NCBI GenBank assembly: GCA_902826885.1
Contig: CADEGL010000002.1
Location: 24,733-88,732 of the forward strand
DNA from: an uncultured Alphaproteobacteria bacterium
Lineage (GTDB): Bacteria > Pseudomonadota > Alphaproteobacteria > CADEGL01
Length of the DNA: 64,000 nucleotides
Reading direction: 5' to 3'
The notes beneath the pieces are model-generated. The model saw nothing but the letters and a program-made list of their open reading frames with translations. It was not told the origin of the DNA and did no database searches. The translations under genes were made by a program, and so were the position numbers. This document shows positions 29,193-39,678 of the stretch, piece by piece (position 1 is the first letter of the stretch; every line of letters begins with the position of its first letter).

Positions 29193-29765
29193 ATGAGCCG
29201 GGCGCGCGAAACGGCCTACGCCCTGTTTGGCGCCTACCGCCTGGCGCATCTCGACCCGTCGGGCCTGCAGCATTTCAACGCGACCGTTCAGGGCTTCTGG
29301 CGTTCGTTCCTGGCTGCCCTGATCGTGGCGCCGGGGTATGCCATCCTGATCGGGCTGGAGTTGGGCGGCGCGCCCGACGCGGCTTCGCTCGACTGGGGCC
29401 ATATCGCGCTGGTGCAGGCCATCGCCTATGTCATCAGCTGGACGGCCTTTCCCGTCGCGATGCATTACCTGACCAGCTTGATCGGCCGGCATGAGGAATA
29501 TGTCGGCTATATCGTGGCCTATAACTGGGCCGCGGTGATCCAAATGGGCGTGATGCTGCCGGCCGCGGCGGTCCAGGCCATGATCCCCGGCAGCGCGGGC
29601 GGGCTGATCATGCTGCCCGTCGTGATCGCGACGGCGTTCTATCAATGGTTCATCGCGCGCACGGCGCTGCGCGTCGGCGGCGGCACCGCGGCGGGCATCG
29701 TTGGCTTCGACTTCGCCCTTTCCCTGCTCGTCGCGGGCATCGCCGCGACGATCCGCGGCGTTTAA
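29193..29765 (+). CDS. Multi-pass membrane protein of unknown function
   Basis: A 190-residue protein with about five predicted helices (near residues 35-57, 68-88, 100-125, 130-150 and 165-187). I recognise no catalytic motif. The short N-terminal segment [20 protein letters not shown] is amphipathic. It starts 11 bp after dapE in the same direction, so it is probably the last gene of the argB-dap transcription unit. The overall layout vaguely recalls Yip1-type domains, but the match is not strong. Stop interlocked with truA through TTAA. Confidence 0.75.
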   Translation: MSRARETAYALFGAYRLAHLDPSGLQHFNATVQGFWRSFLAALIVAPGYAILIGLELGGAPDAASLDWGHIALVQAIAYVISWTAFPVAMHYLTSLIGRHEEYVGYIVAYNWAAVIQMGVMLPAAAVQAMIPGSAGGLIMLPVVIATAFYQWFIARTALRVGGGTAAGIVGFDFALSLLVAGIAATIRGV

Positions 29766-30499
29766 TACTCGACCCGCATCAAATAAAGACCATCGGGCGG
29801 ACAGGTCGGGCCACCGGCCGCGCGATCGCGCGCTTCGAGCGCCCGGCGCACATCCTCGGCCGACCATTTCCCCTGCCCGACCAGGTTCAGCGTGCCCACC
29901 ATGTTGCGCACCTGATGGTGCAGGAACGAGCGCGCCTCGGCATGAACGTTCACCATCTCGCCGTCGCGCACTACGTCCAATCGGTCGAGCGTCTTGACCG
30001 GCGACTTGGCCTGGCACAGCGAGGCGCGGAAGGTGGTGAAGTCGTGCTTGCCCACCAGCACCTGCGCGGCCTCGTGCATGGCGGCCACATCCAGCTCATG
30101 GGGCACGTGCCAGGCCCGGCCTCTGTCGAGCGCCGGCGGCGCGCGCCGATTCACGATGCGGTAGAGATAGGCACGGTGCCTGGCGCTCGTGCGGGCGTTG
30201 AAACCGGGCGCGGCTTCTTCGACCGACACAAGCACGATGGGCGCGGGCTTGAGATGGAAGTTGATCGCCGCGCGCACCCGCTCGGTCTCGGCTTCTTTCT
30301 CCAGGTCGAAATGGGCGGCCTGGCCCAGCGCGTGCACGCCCGCATCCGTGCGGCCCGCGCCGTGGACCACGACCTTTTCCGCACAGAACTTCAGGATGGC
30401 TTCCTCGATCGACTGCTGGATCGAGGGGCCCGTGGCCTGGCGCTGCCAGCCGACAAAGCCGGAGCCGTCATATTCGATGGTGGCTTTGTAACGCGGCAT
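29762..30499 (-). CDS. truA: tRNA pseudouridine(38-40) synthase
   Basis: Converts uridines 38-40 of the tRNA anticodon arm to pseudouridine. The 245-residue product has the active-site motif [12 protein letters not shown] with catalytic Asp near residue 53, the N-terminal [19 protein letters not shown], and [14 protein letters not shown] near 195. The ATG at 30499 starts 4 bp after fmt. It is the third gene of def-fmt-truA. Confidence 0.96.
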   Translation of the reverse strand: MPRYKATIEYDGSGFVGWQRQATGPSIQQSIEEAILKFCAEKVVVHGAGRTDAGVHALGQAAHFDLEKEAETERVRAAINFHLKPAPIVLVSVEEAAPGFNARTSARHRAYLYRIVNRRAPPALDRGRAWHVPHELDVAAMHEAAQVLVGKHDFTTFRASLCQAKSPVKTLDRLDVVRDGEMVNVHAEARSFLHHQVRNMVGTLNLVGQGKWSAEDVRRALEARDRAAGGPTCPPDGLYLMRVEY

Positions 30500-30503
30500 G
30501 GGT

Positions 30504-31451
30504 TCAGCCCTCGGCGCCCAGCTTCGTGCCCGCGGGCAACGCGAAGCCGCGCAAAAGCGCGGCCGCGTCCATGGGCGCGCGGCCCGGCCGCTGAAGGCGC
30601 AGCAGACGCACAGCGCCCTCGCCACAGGCCACGGTGAGCGCATCGTCGAGGATCGCGCCGGGCGCAACATCGCGGGCCCGCGGCACGGCCGCGGCGGCCA
30701 GCACCTTGATCTGCTCCTTGCCATGCTCGAACCAAGCGCCGGGCCAGGGCGCGAAGGCGCGCACCTGGCGCGCGAGTTGGGCGGCAGGCTCGCTCCAATC
30801 CAGCCGCCCTTCCGCCCGCGTCAGCTTGGAGGCGTAGGTGATGCCATCCGCCGGCTGGGGCCGCGCGGACAGCGTACCCGCGGCAAGGCCGTCGAGCGCG
30901 GGCGCGATCAGCTTCGCCCCTGAAGCCGCCAGCTTGTCATGAAGGGTTTCCGCCGTGTCGTCCGGCGCGATCGCCACGCGCTCTTCCAACAGCATGGCGC
31001 CGGTGTCGAGCCCCTCGTCCATCCGCATGATGGTGACGCCAGTCTCGGCATCACCCGCCAGGATCGCACGCTGGATCGGCGCGGCACCACGCCAGCGCGG
31101 AAGCAGCGAAGCATGGACGTTGACGCAGCCAAGACGAGGCGCATCCAGGATCGGCTTGGGCAGGATCAGGCCGTAGGCGACCACGACCGCCGCATCCAAA
31201 CCAAGCGCGGCGAAGGCGGCTTGTTCGGCCGGGTCTTTCAGGGACTTGGGCGTCGCGACCGCGATGCCGAGCGCATCGGCGCGTTCATGCACGTCGCTGC
31301 GCCGCTCCTTCTGGCCGCGGCCGGCCGGGCGCGGCGGCTGGCTGTAGACGCGGACCACATCGTGTCCGGCACCGGCCAGAGCGTTAAGCGTCGAGACAGC
31401 GAAGCGCGGCGTGCCGAGAAACGCCAGGCGAAGCCGCGCCGGGCGCGGCAT
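30504..31451 (-). CDS. fmt: Methionyl-tRNA formyltransferase
   Basis: Formylates initiator Met-tRNA using 10-formyl-THF. The 315-residue product contains the N-terminal Rossmann start [17 protein letters not shown], the folate and catalytic motif [17 protein letters not shown] near residue 110, and [11 protein letters not shown] near 145; a C-terminal OB-like tRNA-binding domain follows from about 205. It is coupled with def upstream (2 bp gap) and truA downstream. Confidence 0.96.
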   Translation of the reverse strand: MPRPARLRLAFLGTPRFAVSTLNALAGAGHDVVRVYSQPPRPAGRGQKERRSDVHERADALGIAVATPKSLKDPAEQAAFAALGLDAAVVVAYGLILPKPILDAPRLGCVNVHASLLPRWRGAAPIQRAILAGDAETGVTIMRMDEGLDTGAMLLEERVAIAPDDTAETLHDKLAASGAKLIAPALDGLAAGTLSARPQPADGITYASKLTRAEGRLDWSEPAAQLARQVRAFAPWPGAWFEHGKEQIKVLAAAAVPRARDVAPGAILDDALTVACGEGAVRLLRLQRPGRAPMDAAALLRGFALPAGTKLGAEG

Positions 31452-31453
31452 GC

Positions 31454-31978
31454 TCAGGCCTCGACCGCGGCCGAGAGCCGTCGCGCCTTGGTCAGCTTAC
31501 GCAGGATGATGCCGCGCTTGAGCGCCGAGATATGGTCGATGAACAGCACGCCGTTCAGATGGTCGATCTCGTGCTGGATGCAGGTGGCGGCCAGGCCGTC
31601 GAACTCCTGCTCGCGGATCTCGCCCTGATAGTCCAAGTAGCGGATGCGCGCGCGGGCCGGACGCTCGACGTCGGCATAATGGTCGGGCACCGACAAACAG
31701 CCCTCTTCGTAAGTGGCCATCTCGTCCGAAACCGAAAGCACTTCGGGGTTGGCCATGCGGATGGGCGTCCGCTCCTCGCCCTCGCGCGCCACGTCCACCA
31801 CGAGGACACGCTTCGCGACGCCCACTTGGGGCGCGGCCAAGCCGATGCCGGGGGCCAGGTACATGGTCTCCAGCATGTCGTCCATCAGCTTGCGCACGGA
31901 ATCGTCGACGCGCGCGACCGGCTCGCAGGCCAGCTTCAGGCGCGGATCGGGCGCGGTGATGATGGGCAGCACGGCCAT
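31454..31978 (-). CDS. def: Peptide deformylase
   Basis: A metalloenzyme that removes the N-formyl group from nascent proteins. The 174-residue product has all three motifs: [10 protein letters not shown] near residue 44, EGCLSVPD near 92 (metal Cys) and QHEIDHLNG near 135 (two His ligands and catalytic Glu). First gene of def-fmt-truA. Confidence 0.97.
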   Translation of the reverse strand: MAVLPIITAPDPRLKLACEPVARVDDSVRKLMDDMLETMYLAPGIGLAAPQVGVAKRVLVVDVAREGEERTPIRMANPEVLSVSDEMATYEEGCLSVPDHYADVERPARARIRYLDYQGEIREQEFDGLAATCIQHEIDHLNGVLFIDHISALKRGIILRKLTKARRLSAAVEA

Positions 31979-32100
31979 CGCGTGTCTCGTTTCAAGTGTC
32001 AGGAACGGGCCGTTTTCCGGCTGGGCTTTAGGTAGGACGAGCCCGCCGCGCCGTCAAGCGGAGCGACGGTCGGCCCGCCCGCGTGCTAGCATCCGCCGCG

Positions 32101-33207
32101 ATGGATATGACGACAATTCTTCTGATCGTGGCCGCGGGGGCCGTGGCCGGCCTCGCGGTCGCGGTGGCGATGGGGCGCGGGCGCGGCGGACGTGGCGAGG
32201 AAATCGCCGAACTGTCGGCGCGCCTGAAGCAACTGGCCGAGACCTACACGCTGGCCCAGGGCCAGATCGGCGAGCGGTTGCAGGCGCAGGAGCGCGCTTT
32301 GTCCGAATCGCTCGACAAGCGCCTCGGCATGGTGGCCGACCGCCTGACCGAGGGGCTCAGCAAGTCCTCGAAGGAAACCCAGGTCACGATGGGCGAATTG
32401 GGCAAGCGCCTGGCCGTGATCGACGCGGCGCAGAAGAACATCGCCGAGCTGTCGAATCAGATGGTCGGGCTGCAGGACATTCTCTCGAACAAGCAGGCGC
32501 GCGGTGCCTTCGGCGAGGTGCAGCTGCGCAACCTGGTCGAGGACGCGCTGCCGCCCTCGGCCTACGAGTTCCAGGCCCAGATGCGCGACGGCAAGCGCGT
32601 GGACTGCCTGATCCGCTTGCCCAACCCGCCTGGTCCGATTTCGATCGACGCGAAGTTTCCGCTCGAATCCTACAACCTTCTGCGTGCGGCAACAGATGAT
32701 GCGGGCCGCACGATGGCCGCGCGCTCCTTCACGGCCGACATGCAGGTGCATTTGAAGGCCATTCACGAGAAATACATCGTGCCCGGCGAGACGGCCGACT
32801 GCGCGCTCCTGTTCCTGCCCAGCGAAGCGATTTACTACGAGATTCAGTCGAACTTCCCGAACATCGTCGAAGAATCGCGCCGCCGGCGCGTCTTCATCGT
32901 CTCGCCCGACACGCTGTGGTTCATGCTGAACACCGTGCGCGCCGTCCTGCGCGACGTACGCATGCGCGAGCAGGCCCATGTCATTCAGAAGGAAGTCGGA
33001 ACACTTCTGGAGGACGTGAAGCGCTTGGACCAGCGCGTGGCCAAGCTGCAAACCCATTTCGCGCAGACCGGCGACGACGTGCGCGACATCCGCATCTCGA
33101 CCGACAAGATCATCAAGCGCGGCGACAAGATCGAGAGCGTGGAGCTGGAGGACGATGCCGCCGCCTCGCCCCTGCCCCAAGCCGCGCCGAACAAAGCCCT
33201 GCTTTAG
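32101..33207 (+). CDS. rmuC: DNA recombination protein RmuC
   Basis: The RmuC family limits DNA inversion at short inverted repeats and carries a restriction-endonuclease-like core. The 368-residue product has an N-terminal membrane helix (TTILLIVAAGAVAGLAVAVA), a long coiled coil (about 35-135) and the RmuC domain with KQARGAFGEVQLRNLVEDAL and ISIDAKFPLESY. The ATG at 32101 is preferred to one 18 bp earlier; another candidate is at 32107. Its TAG interlocks with the convergent SDR gene stop. Confidence 0.9.
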   Translation: MDMTTILLIVAAGAVAGLAVAVAMGRGRGGRGEEIAELSARLKQLAETYTLAQGQIGERLQAQERALSESLDKRLGMVADRLTEGLSKSSKETQVTMGELGKRLAVIDAAQKNIAELSNQMVGLQDILSNKQARGAFGEVQLRNLVEDALPPSAYEFQAQMRDGKRVDCLIRLPNPPGPISIDAKFPLESYNLLRAATDDAGRTMAARSFTADMQVHLKAIHEKYIVPGETADCALLFLPSEAIYYEIQSNFPNIVEESRRRRVFIVSPDTLWFMLNTVRAVLRDVRMREQAHVIQKEVGTLLEDVKRLDQRVAKLQTHFAQTGDDVRDIRISTDKIIKRGDKIESVELEDDAAASPLPQAAPNKALL

Positions 33208-33920
33208 TACTTCGCTTCGGCCGTGTAGTTGACCGGCACGTAGGCGACCGACGCCGAATTGGGCAGCGCGATCACACGCGCCACGATCTCGGCCAGGTCT
33301 TCCGGTTGGGTCAGCGTCTCGGGTGCGCCCGGCCGGTTGGCGGCGATGAAATCGGTGTTGGTCGAGCCGGGGCAGATGGCGGTGGCGCGCACGCCGTCCT
33401 TCCAGGCGAACTGCCGCGCGATCTGGGTCAACGCCATCGTCGCGTGCTTGGCCATCGAATAGCCGGGCGAGCCGCCGCCGAAGCGCAAGCCCGCCAGCGA
33501 GACCACCGTGACGATGCGCCCGGCACCCGAACGCTTCAGATGCGGCAGCGCGGCCACGATCAGGCGATAGGGCGCCTTCACGTTCACGTCCCACATCGCG
33601 TCGAGCGCATCCTCGTCCGGCTGGTCGAACGGGAAACGCTCGACGATGCCCGCGTTGGCCACGATGGCATCCACGCGGCCGAAGCGCGCGACGGTCGCAT
33701 CGACCCATTTCCCGGCGACGGCGCGGTCGCGCGCGTCGTAGGTGTGGATCAGGACGTTCTCGCGCCCTTTGGCCCAATCCGCGAGCTGGCCCGGATCGCG
33801 CAGTCCCAAACTCAACGCATAGCCTTCGGCGTGAAGCCGCTCGGCGACCGCTCGGCCGATGCCACGGCCCGCCCCCGAAATCAGGACCACGCGGCCCTTG
33901 GGGTCGATGCGCGCGGCCAT
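33204..33920 (-). CDS. Short-chain dehydrogenase/reductase
   Basis: A 238-residue NAD(P)-dependent oxidoreductase. The Rossmann motif is SGAGRGIGRAV near residue 15, NNAG is replaced by ANAGIVE near 90, and the catalytic segment is YSMAKHA with Ser about 137 and Tyr about 150. The substrate is unknown. ATGA overlap with recR makes it the fourth gene of the dnaX-ybaB-recR unit, an uncommon passenger in that operon. Confidence 0.87.
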   Translation of the reverse strand: MAARIDPKGRVVLISGAGRGIGRAVAERLHAEGYALSLGLRDPGQLADWAKGRENVLIHTYDARDRAVAGKWVDATVARFGRVDAIVANAGIVERFPFDQPDEDALDAMWDVNVKAPYRLIVAALPHLKRSGAGRIVTVVSLAGLRFGGGSPGYSMAKHATMALTQIARQFAWKDGVRATAICPGSTNTDFIAANRPGAPETLTQPEDLAEIVARVIALPNSASVAYVPVNYTAEAKY

Positions 33921-34513
33921 CAGAACGGCCGCCGCGCCTTGAGCGCCGCCGTCAGCGTGCCGTCATCGAGATAATCGAGCTCGCCGCCCACCGGCACGCC
34001 GTGGGCCAGGCGCGAAATCGTGACGCCCGCGCCTTGCAGACGGTCGGTGACGTAATGGGCCGTGGTTTGACCATCGACCGTCGCACCCATGGCCAGGATC
34101 ACCTCGCGGATGCCGCCCTCGCCGATGCGCCTGACCAGACCCGCAACGTTGAGATCGTCGGGTCCGATGCCGTCGAGCGCGGACAGGACGCCGCCCAGCA
34201 CGTGATAGCGGCCGCGGAAAGAAGCGGTGCGTTCGATCGCCCACAGATCGGCCACGTTCTCGACCACGCAGATGGTCTCCGCGTCGCGGCGTGGGTCGAC
34301 GCAGACGAGGCAGGGATCGCGCGTGTCCAGATTGCCGCAGACCGAGCAGGCACGCACCTTCTCAGCCGCCGCGGCGATGGCGCGCGCCAAGGGCTCCAGC
34401 AAATTTTCGCGCCGCTTGAGCAGATGCAGCGCCGCCCGCCGCGCCGAGCGCGGGCCGAGGCCGGGCAGCTTGGCCAGCAACTGGACGAGCTGCTCGATTT
34501 CCGAGCCGGACAT
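33920..34513 (-). CDS. recR: Recombination protein RecR
   Basis: Acts with RecF and RecO in loading RecA at gaps. The 197-residue product has the N-terminal HhH-like [17 protein letters not shown], a four-Cys zinc finger ([16 protein letters not shown], near residues 57-72) and a Toprim domain starting ETICVVEN near 80. It lies 9 bp after ybaB; its stop overlaps the SDR ATG. Confidence 0.97.
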   Translation of the reverse strand: MSGSEIEQLVQLLAKLPGLGPRSARRAALHLLKRRENLLEPLARAIAAAAEKVRACSVCGNLDTRDPCLVCVDPRRDAETICVVENVADLWAIERTASFRGRYHVLGGVLSALDGIGPDDLNVAGLVRRIGEGGIREVILAMGATVDGQTTAHYVTDRLQGAGVTISRLAHGVPVGGELDYLDDGTLTAALKARRPF

Positions 34514-34522
34514 GCGGGGTTT

Positions 34523-34846
34523 CTAGAAAGGAAGCTTGAAGCCGGGCGGAAGCGACAGGCCGCCGGTGAGCTTGCCCATCTCCTCGGCCATCTGCGCCTC
34601 GCTCTTCGCGCGCGCGTCGTTGCAGGCGGCGACGATCAGATCCTCGAGAACCTCGATCTCGGCGGGCTCGGCCAGCTTGGGGTCCAGCTTCACGCGCTTG
34701 ACCTCGCCCTTGCCCGTCATGGTGACGGCGACCATGCCGCCGCCCGACGTGCCTGTGACCTCAAGCTCGGCCATCTTGGCCTGCATCTCCGCCATGCGGG
34801 TTTGGAGCTGCTGCGCCTGCTTCATCATCTGGCCGAGATTCTTCAT
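34523..34846 (-). CDS. ybaB: YbaB/EbfC nucleoid-associated protein
   Basis: A small DNA-binding protein of 107 residues with the helical arm [20 protein letters not shown] and the core [20 protein letters not shown] typical of the family, with a C terminus rich in Gly and Pro. The ATG at 34846 lies 4 bp from the dnaX stop. The dnaX-ybaB-recR order is the standard bacterial arrangement. Confidence 0.96.
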   Translation of the reverse strand: MKNLGQMMKQAQQLQTRMAEMQAKMAELEVTGTSGGGMVAVTMTGKGEVKRVKLDPKLAEPAEIEVLEDLIVAACNDARAKSEAQMAEEMGKLTGGLSLPPGFKLPF

Positions 34847-34850
34847 GACT

Positions 34851-36677
34851 CTACTCTTCTCGCTCTTCGTCGTTCGGTTCGGTGGTGCCGTCGTCGTCCG
34901 GTTCGCTGCCGCCTTCGGCCGCCGCCGCGGCGGCCAGATCGTGCACGGCGACGATCTCGGCGTTCGGGAAAGCATCCAGCACCGCGCGCACCACGGGATG
35001 CGCGGCCGCATCGGCCTTCTGCGCGGCCACATCGGCCGCCGCCTGCTCGCGCAGCGTGGGTTGCCCTTCGGCGCGGCTGACGCTGACCCCCCAATGGCGG
35101 CCGGTCCATTCGCTGACCAGCTTCTGGATCTGGTTAGCCAGCGTGGCCGGCGCGCCGGGCGCGGGCCGGAACTCCAGCATGCCGGGCTCGAAACGCACCA
35201 AGTGCACGCTGTCACGCAAATGCGAATAGAGCGTGACCTCCTTCTTCGCGCCGAACAGTTCGACCAGTTCGGCGAAGGTCTGCGGGTTGGGCAAGACCGG
35301 CTCGGCCGGAGCCTGCGCCACGGGCTCGTTCCGCCGCTCGGGCTGCTCGGTCGCGCGCATTTGGGCCGTCGGGCGCGGACCGGCGGAGCGATCGGATGTA
35401 GCGGGCGCCGTGCGTCCCACCGCGCGCGCCTCGCCGCCGCCCGAGGGCGGCACGGGTGCGGCGGGTGCCGGCGCGCGCGCGGATTGCAGACGCTCCACGA
35501 TCTCGGCCGGGGTCGGCAGCTCGGCGGTATAGGCCAGGCGGATCAGCGCCATTTCGACCGCTTCGGCGGGCGAGGGCGCCGATTGCGCCTCGCCCAGCCC
35601 CTTCAGCAGCATCTGCCAGGCGCGGCTCAGCGCGGCCATGGACAGTTTCTGGGCGGCTTCCTTGCCACGCACGCGCTCGGCCTCTGGCACCACGGGATCG
35701 TCGGCCGTCACCGGCACGATCTTTACCCGCGTGATCCAATGCACGAGTTCCAACAGATCCTGCAACACGACCAAGGGATCGGCGCCGCTGCGCCCCGCCT
35801 CGGCGAACAGATCCAGCGTCTCGGCCGCCTTGCCCGCCATCAGCGCCTCGAACAGGTCGAAGATCTGTGTGCGGTCGGCCAGGCCGATCATGTCGCGGAT
35901 CTGATCCGCGCCGATGCCGTCCGAGCCATAGGTCGCGATAGCGCGATCCAGCAGGCTGAGCCCGTCGCGCACCGAACCGTCGGCCGCGCGCGCGACCAAT
36001 GCCAGCGCATCGGGCGCCAACTTCGCACCCTCCTTCTCCGCGATCGCGCCGAGATGCGGCCCCAGAATTTCGGCCTCGACACGGCGCAGGTCGAAGCGCT
36101 GGCAACGCGACAGGACGGTGACGGGAATCTTGCGGATCTCGGTCGTCGCGAAGATGAACTTCACGTGCGGCGGCGGCTCTTCCAGCGTCTTGAGCAACGC
36201 GTTGAAGGCCTGCTTCGACAGCATGTGCACTTCGTCGACGATATAGACCTTGAAGCGCGCCGACATGGGCGCATAGCGCACGCCGTCGGTCAGGTCGCGG
36301 ATATCGTCGACGCCCGTACGGCTGGCCGCGTCCATCTCGATCACGTCGACATGGCGGTCGTCGGCGATGGCGCGGCAATGCTCGCACACGCCGCACGGCT
36401 CGGCGGTCGGCCCGCCCTTGCCGTCGGGCCCCACGCAATTCAGCACCCGCGCGATGATGCGGGCGGTCGTGGTCTTGCCCACGCCGCGCACGCCGGTCAG
36501 CACATAGGCATGCGCGATACGGTCGGTGCGGATGGCGTTGGTGAGGGTGCGGACCAGCGCGTCCTGGCCGATCAGTTCGGCGAAGCTTGCGGGCCGGTAT
36601 TTGCGGGCGAGGACGCGATAGGCGGCGCCGGAGGACGCGGTCTCGAGGTTGGGTGCGGACGGTTTAGGATCGGTCAT
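34851..36677 (-). CDS. dnaX: DNA polymerase III subunit gamma/tau
   Basis: The clamp-loader ATPase, 608 residues. The N-terminal AAA+ domain has [19 protein letters not shown], Walker [14 protein letters not shown] near residue 60, a four-Cys zinc module (near 87-108, CGVCEHC) and Walker B DEVHMLSK near 150. The sensor 1 segment is [20 protein letters not shown]. Domain III follows to about 370, then a Pro/Ala/Arg linker and a tau-type C terminus (about 465-608) ending in an acidic stretch. The SRP RNA gene lies just upstream on the same strand. Confidence 0.97.
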   Translation of the reverse strand: MTDPKPSAPNLETASSGAAYRVLARKYRPASFAELIGQDALVRTLTNAIRTDRIAHAYVLTGVRGVGKTTTARIIARVLNCVGPDGKGGPTAEPCGVCEHCRAIADDRHVDVIEMDAASRTGVDDIRDLTDGVRYAPMSARFKVYIVDEVHMLSKQAFNALLKTLEEPPPHVKFIFATTEIRKIPVTVLSRCQRFDLRRVEAEILGPHLGAIAEKEGAKLAPDALALVARAADGSVRDGLSLLDRAIATYGSDGIGADQIRDMIGLADRTQIFDLFEALMAGKAAETLDLFAEAGRSGADPLVVLQDLLELVHWITRVKIVPVTADDPVVPEAERVRGKEAAQKLSMAALSRAWQMLLKGLGEAQSAPSPAEAVEMALIRLAYTAELPTPAEIVERLQSARAPAPAAPVPPSGGGEARAVGRTAPATSDRSAGPRPTAQMRATEQPERRNEPVAQAPAEPVLPNPQTFAELVELFGAKKEVTLYSHLRDSVHLVRFEPGMLEFRPAPGAPATLANQIQKLVSEWTGRHWGVSVSRAEGQPTLREQAAADVAAQKADAAAHPVVRAVLDAFPNAEIVAVHDLAAAAAAEGGSEPDDDGTTEPNDEEREE

Positions 36678-36719
36678 GCCGCCCGTTCGGTTCGCTCGTC
36701 TTGTTGCGGCAGGAGATGA

Positions 36720-36820
36720 AGCAGGAGGTTGGACAACGACCCGGATCGAAACTCGTTACGGTTGCTTCCTTCCGGACCTGGCCGGGTTGGCGAGGGATCC
36801 GTCCGCCGCCAACCTCCCAC
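36720..36820 (-). ncRNA. ffs: Signal recognition particle RNA (4.5S type)
   Basis: Minus-strand transcript of about 100 nt. The conserved apical domain reads GGCCAGGTCCGGAAGGAAGC, containing the GGAA tetraloop and the symmetric and asymmetric loops bound by Ffh. The ends pair: GGAGGTTGG at the 5' side (about 36808-36816) with CCAACCTCC at the 3' side (36724-36732). A -10 element TATAGT (36830-36825) precedes the 5' end. It lies between dnaX and nudC, a frequent alphaproteobacterial position. The ends are approximate. Confidence 0.92.
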
Positions 36821-36824
36821 CGGA

Positions 36825-36830
36825 ACTATA
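36825..36830 (-). promoter_or_regulatory. -10 element of the SRP RNA promoter
   Basis: TATAGT on the minus strand, 6-7 bp upstream of the predicted SRP RNA 5' end. TTGCCC about 19 bp further upstream is a possible -35. Confidence 0.5.
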
Positions 36831-36939
36831 TCAGGATTCCGGCGCGGCCGGGCAAGGGGGCCGGGCCGGATTGGGGCGCATCCCCGCGTCCATCGCCGCC
36901 ACATTGCGCGGGGGTTGGACCCTGTGTCACCTTTTCGCC

Positions 36940-37851
36940 ATGCACATCAATTTTTATGCGGGCAGCGGCCTGGACCGCGCTTCCCACGTCCGCCGCGACG
37001 AGGCGTGGCTCCTGGCACAGCTCAACGCCACGAACACCCGTGTCGTGCCGGTCTGGCGCTCCCAAAACCTGATGGTGATGGGCGACGCGCCCGCCGCCGT
37101 CTATCTGAACGGACGCACCGCCGCGGATTTCGCCGCCGAGGGCGCCTTGGTGGTCTTTCTTGGCGTGCTGGACGCGGTGGCGCATTTCGCCGTCGACCTG
37201 TCGCACCACGAGAAACCGTTGGAAATCGGACCCCTGCGCGGCCAGGGCGAGTTCGTCGATCTGCGCACGACGGGCGCGTTGCTCGACCGGTCGAACGGCT
37301 CGCTTTTGGCCTATGCGCGCGGCCTCATGTACTGGCATGCGCGCCACCGCTTCTGCGGCGCCTGCGGCCATCCCACGCGGGTCGCCGAAGCGGGCCACAC
37401 CCGCGTCTGCACCCATCAGGCCTGCGGTATCCAGCACTTCCCGCGCACGGACCCCGCCGTGATCATGCTGGTGACGCATGGCGACAAATGCCTATTGGGC
37501 CGGCAATCGAGCTTCCTGCCGGGCATGTATTCGACCTTGGCCGGCTTCGTCGAGCCGGGCGAAAGCCTGGAAGAGGCCGTGGCACGCGAGGTGTTCGAGG
37601 AAACCGCCGTGCGCGTGACCGACGTGCGCTATCACTCCTCGCAACCCTGGCCTTTCCCGGGCTCGATCATGCTGGGCTTCCACGCCCGGGCGTTCGGCAC
37701 CGCGATCGAGGTCAACCGCAGCGAGCTGGAAGACGCGCGCTGGTACAGCCGCGCCGAGCTGCGCGCCAGCCCCGAGAACGAGACGTTCCGGATGCCGCGC
37801 AAGGTTTCGATCGCGCGCCAGCTGGTCGACCACTGGCTGAACGAAGGCTGA
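36940..37851 (+). CDS. nudC: NAD(+) diphosphatase / NAD-capped RNA decapping hydrolase
   Basis: A Nudix hydrolase that cleaves NADH and removes NAD caps from RNA. The 303-residue product has an N-terminal domain (about 1-125), a zinc ribbon with CGACGHPT and CTHQACGIQHFPR (near residues 138-165), the Nudix box GFVEPGESLEEAVAREVFEE near 205 and the NudC-specific SQPWPFPGSIMLGF near 232. The ATG at 36940 (MHINFYAGSGLDR) was chosen because upstream codons run through the SRP RNA locus. Confidence 0.93.
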   Translation: MHINFYAGSGLDRASHVRRDEAWLLAQLNATNTRVVPVWRSQNLMVMGDAPAAVYLNGRTAADFAAEGALVVFLGVLDAVAHFAVDLSHHEKPLEIGPLRGQGEFVDLRTTGALLDRSNGSLLAYARGLMYWHARHRFCGACGHPTRVAEAGHTRVCTHQACGIQHFPRTDPAVIMLVTHGDKCLLGRQSSFLPGMYSTLAGFVEPGESLEEAVAREVFEETAVRVTDVRYHSSQPWPFPGSIMLGFHARAFGTAIEVNRSELEDARWYSRAELRASPENETFRMPRKVSIARQLVDHWLNEG

Positions 37852-37858
37852 GACGGCG

Positions 37859-38737
37859 TCAGTCGTCCTGCGCCGCCGCCGCCTCTTCGCGACGGAACGG
37901 ATGGGCCGGATAGACGCCCAGGATCTTCAGCTCGCGGCTGAAGAACGACAGCTCCTCCAGCGCCAAGCGCAGATGGCGCTCCTCCGGATGGCCCTCGACG
38001 TCGGCATAGAACTGCGTCGCCGAGAAGCGGCCGCCCAGCATGTAGCTTTCCAGCTTGGTCATGTTGACGCCGGTGGTGGCGAAGCCGCCCATGGCCTTGT
38101 AGAGCGCGGCCGGCACGTTGCGCACGCGGAAGACGAACGTGGTCATCACCGGGCCGCTGCCGGGCTTGGGCGTCACGGCCTCGCGCGACATGACCATGAA
38201 GCGGGTCGTGTTGTGCTCGGCATCCTCGATATCGGAACGCAGCGTCACGAGGCCATAGCGCTTGGCGGCCAGCGAGGACGCGATGGCGGCCTGGCTGGTG
38301 TCGCCGCCCTTGGCCACGTCGGCCGCGGCACCCGCCGTATCGGCATGGACGATGGCTTTCAGCCCCAACTCGCGGATCAGCTTGCGGCACTGCGACAGCG
38401 CGTGCACGTGGCTGTGCACCGTCTTGATGCTGTCGAGCGTGGCGCCCTTCGGCGCCAAGAGCTGATGCGAGATGCGCTGGAAATGCTCGCCGATGATGTG
38501 CAGGCCCGAATCCGGCATCAGATGGTGGATGTCGGCGACGCGTCCCGCGACCGAGTTGTCGATCGGGATCATCGCGAGCTCGGCGCGCTTTTCGGCGACG
38601 GCGGCGAAGGCGTCCTCGAACGTCTCGCAGGGCACCGTCTTCCAATCGGGATAGACGACGCTGCACGCCAAGTCGGAATAGGCGCCGTGCACGCCCTGGA
38701 AGGCGATGGTCTTGGCCGATCGTTCGGATTTCGCCAT
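37859..38737 (-). CDS. pheA: Prephenate dehydratase
   Basis: Converts prephenate to phenylpyruvate in phenylalanine synthesis. The 292-residue product has the catalytic domain (about 10-190) with AFQGVHGAYSD, IPIDNSVAGRV and the TRF catalytic motif in HNTTRFMVM, followed by an ACT regulatory domain (about 205-285). The phenylalanine-binding ESRP motif of other PheA proteins reads ESYM here, a variant I recall from alphaproteobacterial homologs. It lies 21 bp after kdsB. Confidence 0.95.
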   Translation of the reverse strand: MAKSERSAKTIAFQGVHGAYSDLACSVVYPDWKTVPCETFEDAFAAVAEKRAELAMIPIDNSVAGRVADIHHLMPDSGLHIIGEHFQRISHQLLAPKGATLDSIKTVHSHVHALSQCRKLIRELGLKAIVHADTAGAAADVAKGGDTSQAAIASSLAAKRYGLVTLRSDIEDAEHNTTRFMVMSREAVTPKPGSGPVMTTFVFRVRNVPAALYKAMGGFATTGVNMTKLESYMLGGRFSATQFYADVEGHPEERHLRLALEELSFFSRELKILGVYPAHPFRREEAAAAQDD

Positions 38738-38758
38738 GGCGATGCCGTTTCCGCGGGG

Positions 38759-39517
38759 TCAGTTTGACGGAGAGGAGCGCCCCGGAGCGAGCATCGTTCG
38801 CGCCCGCGCGAGGTCGGCCGGAGTATCGACACCGAGCGGAACAGTGTCAACGAACGCCACCGCGATGCGCATGCCGTTTTCCAGCGCGCGCAACTGTTCC
38901 AGCCTCTCGCGCTGTTCCAACGGGCTTGGCGGCAAGGATACGAAACGCCGCAGCGCCGCGCGGCGGAAGCCGTAGAGGCCGATATGGTGATAGAGCGGCC
39001 CCTCGCCCCAGGGTACGGGCTGGCGGCTGAAATAGAGGGCGCGGCCGCCCTTGGCGCCCGGCGCGGCCGAGACCACGGCCTTGACCACGCTCGGGGCCGC
39101 GCGCTCCTCGGGGTCGCGGATTTCGACCGCCAGGGTGGCGATGTCCACGGAAGGCTCGGCCATGGCGCCCAGCACCTCGCGAACGAGCGTGGGATCGAGC
39201 GTGGGCAGATCGCCCTGGACGTTGAGCACCACGTCGTGGGCGCCCTTGGGGTCGAGCCGCTCCACGGCCTCGTGCACCCGGTCCGAGCCCGAAGGATGGT
39301 CGGGGCGGGTCAAGACGGCCTTGCCCCCCGCCCGCTCGACGGCCTCGGCGATCGCGGGCTCGGCGCAAGCCACCACGACGGGTCCGACTTCGGCCTCCAT
39401 GGCCCGGCGCCAGACATGGACGATCATGGGCGCCCCGCCGATATCGGCCAGCGGCTTGTCGGGCAAGCGCGTGGACGCCATGCGGGCCGGGATGACGACG
39501 ATGGGATTTGCGGACAC
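38759..39517 (-). CDS. kdsB: 3-deoxy-manno-octulosonate cytidylyltransferase
   Basis: Activates KDO as CMP-KDO for lipopolysaccharide inner-core synthesis. The 252-residue product begins [20 protein letters not shown], followed by [18 protein letters not shown] near residue 70, [11 protein letters not shown] near 98 and the C-terminal [10 protein letters not shown]. The likely start is GTG at 39517, with another GTG 9 bp upstream; an ATG at 39604 would add 29 residues unlike the family. Divergent from the cytochrome gene. Confidence 0.95.
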   Translation of the reverse strand: MSANPIVVIPARMASTRLPDKPLADIGGAPMIVHVWRRAMEAEVGPVVVACAEPAIAEAVERAGGKAVLTRPDHPSGSDRVHEAVERLDPKGAHDVVLNVQGDLPTLDPTLVREVLGAMAEPSVDIATLAVEIRDPEERAAPSVVKAVVSAAPGAKGGRALYFSRQPVPWGEGPLYHHIGLYGFRRAALRRFVSLPPSPLEQRERLEQLRALENGMRIAVAFVDTVPLGVDTPADLARARTMLAPGRSSPSN

Positions 39518-39678
39518 GGGCGGGCTCACCGGAAAAACGGTTCGAAGCGGGCACCTTAATACGCCCCCGGTGTATCGGGAACCGATTGCCGGAAGACCTG
39601 CCATGTGGACAAAAACAGGGTGGGGCGGGTAATGTCGCCCCCGATTTCGCCCGCACTCTCGCCCGCCTTGGGGAACCC

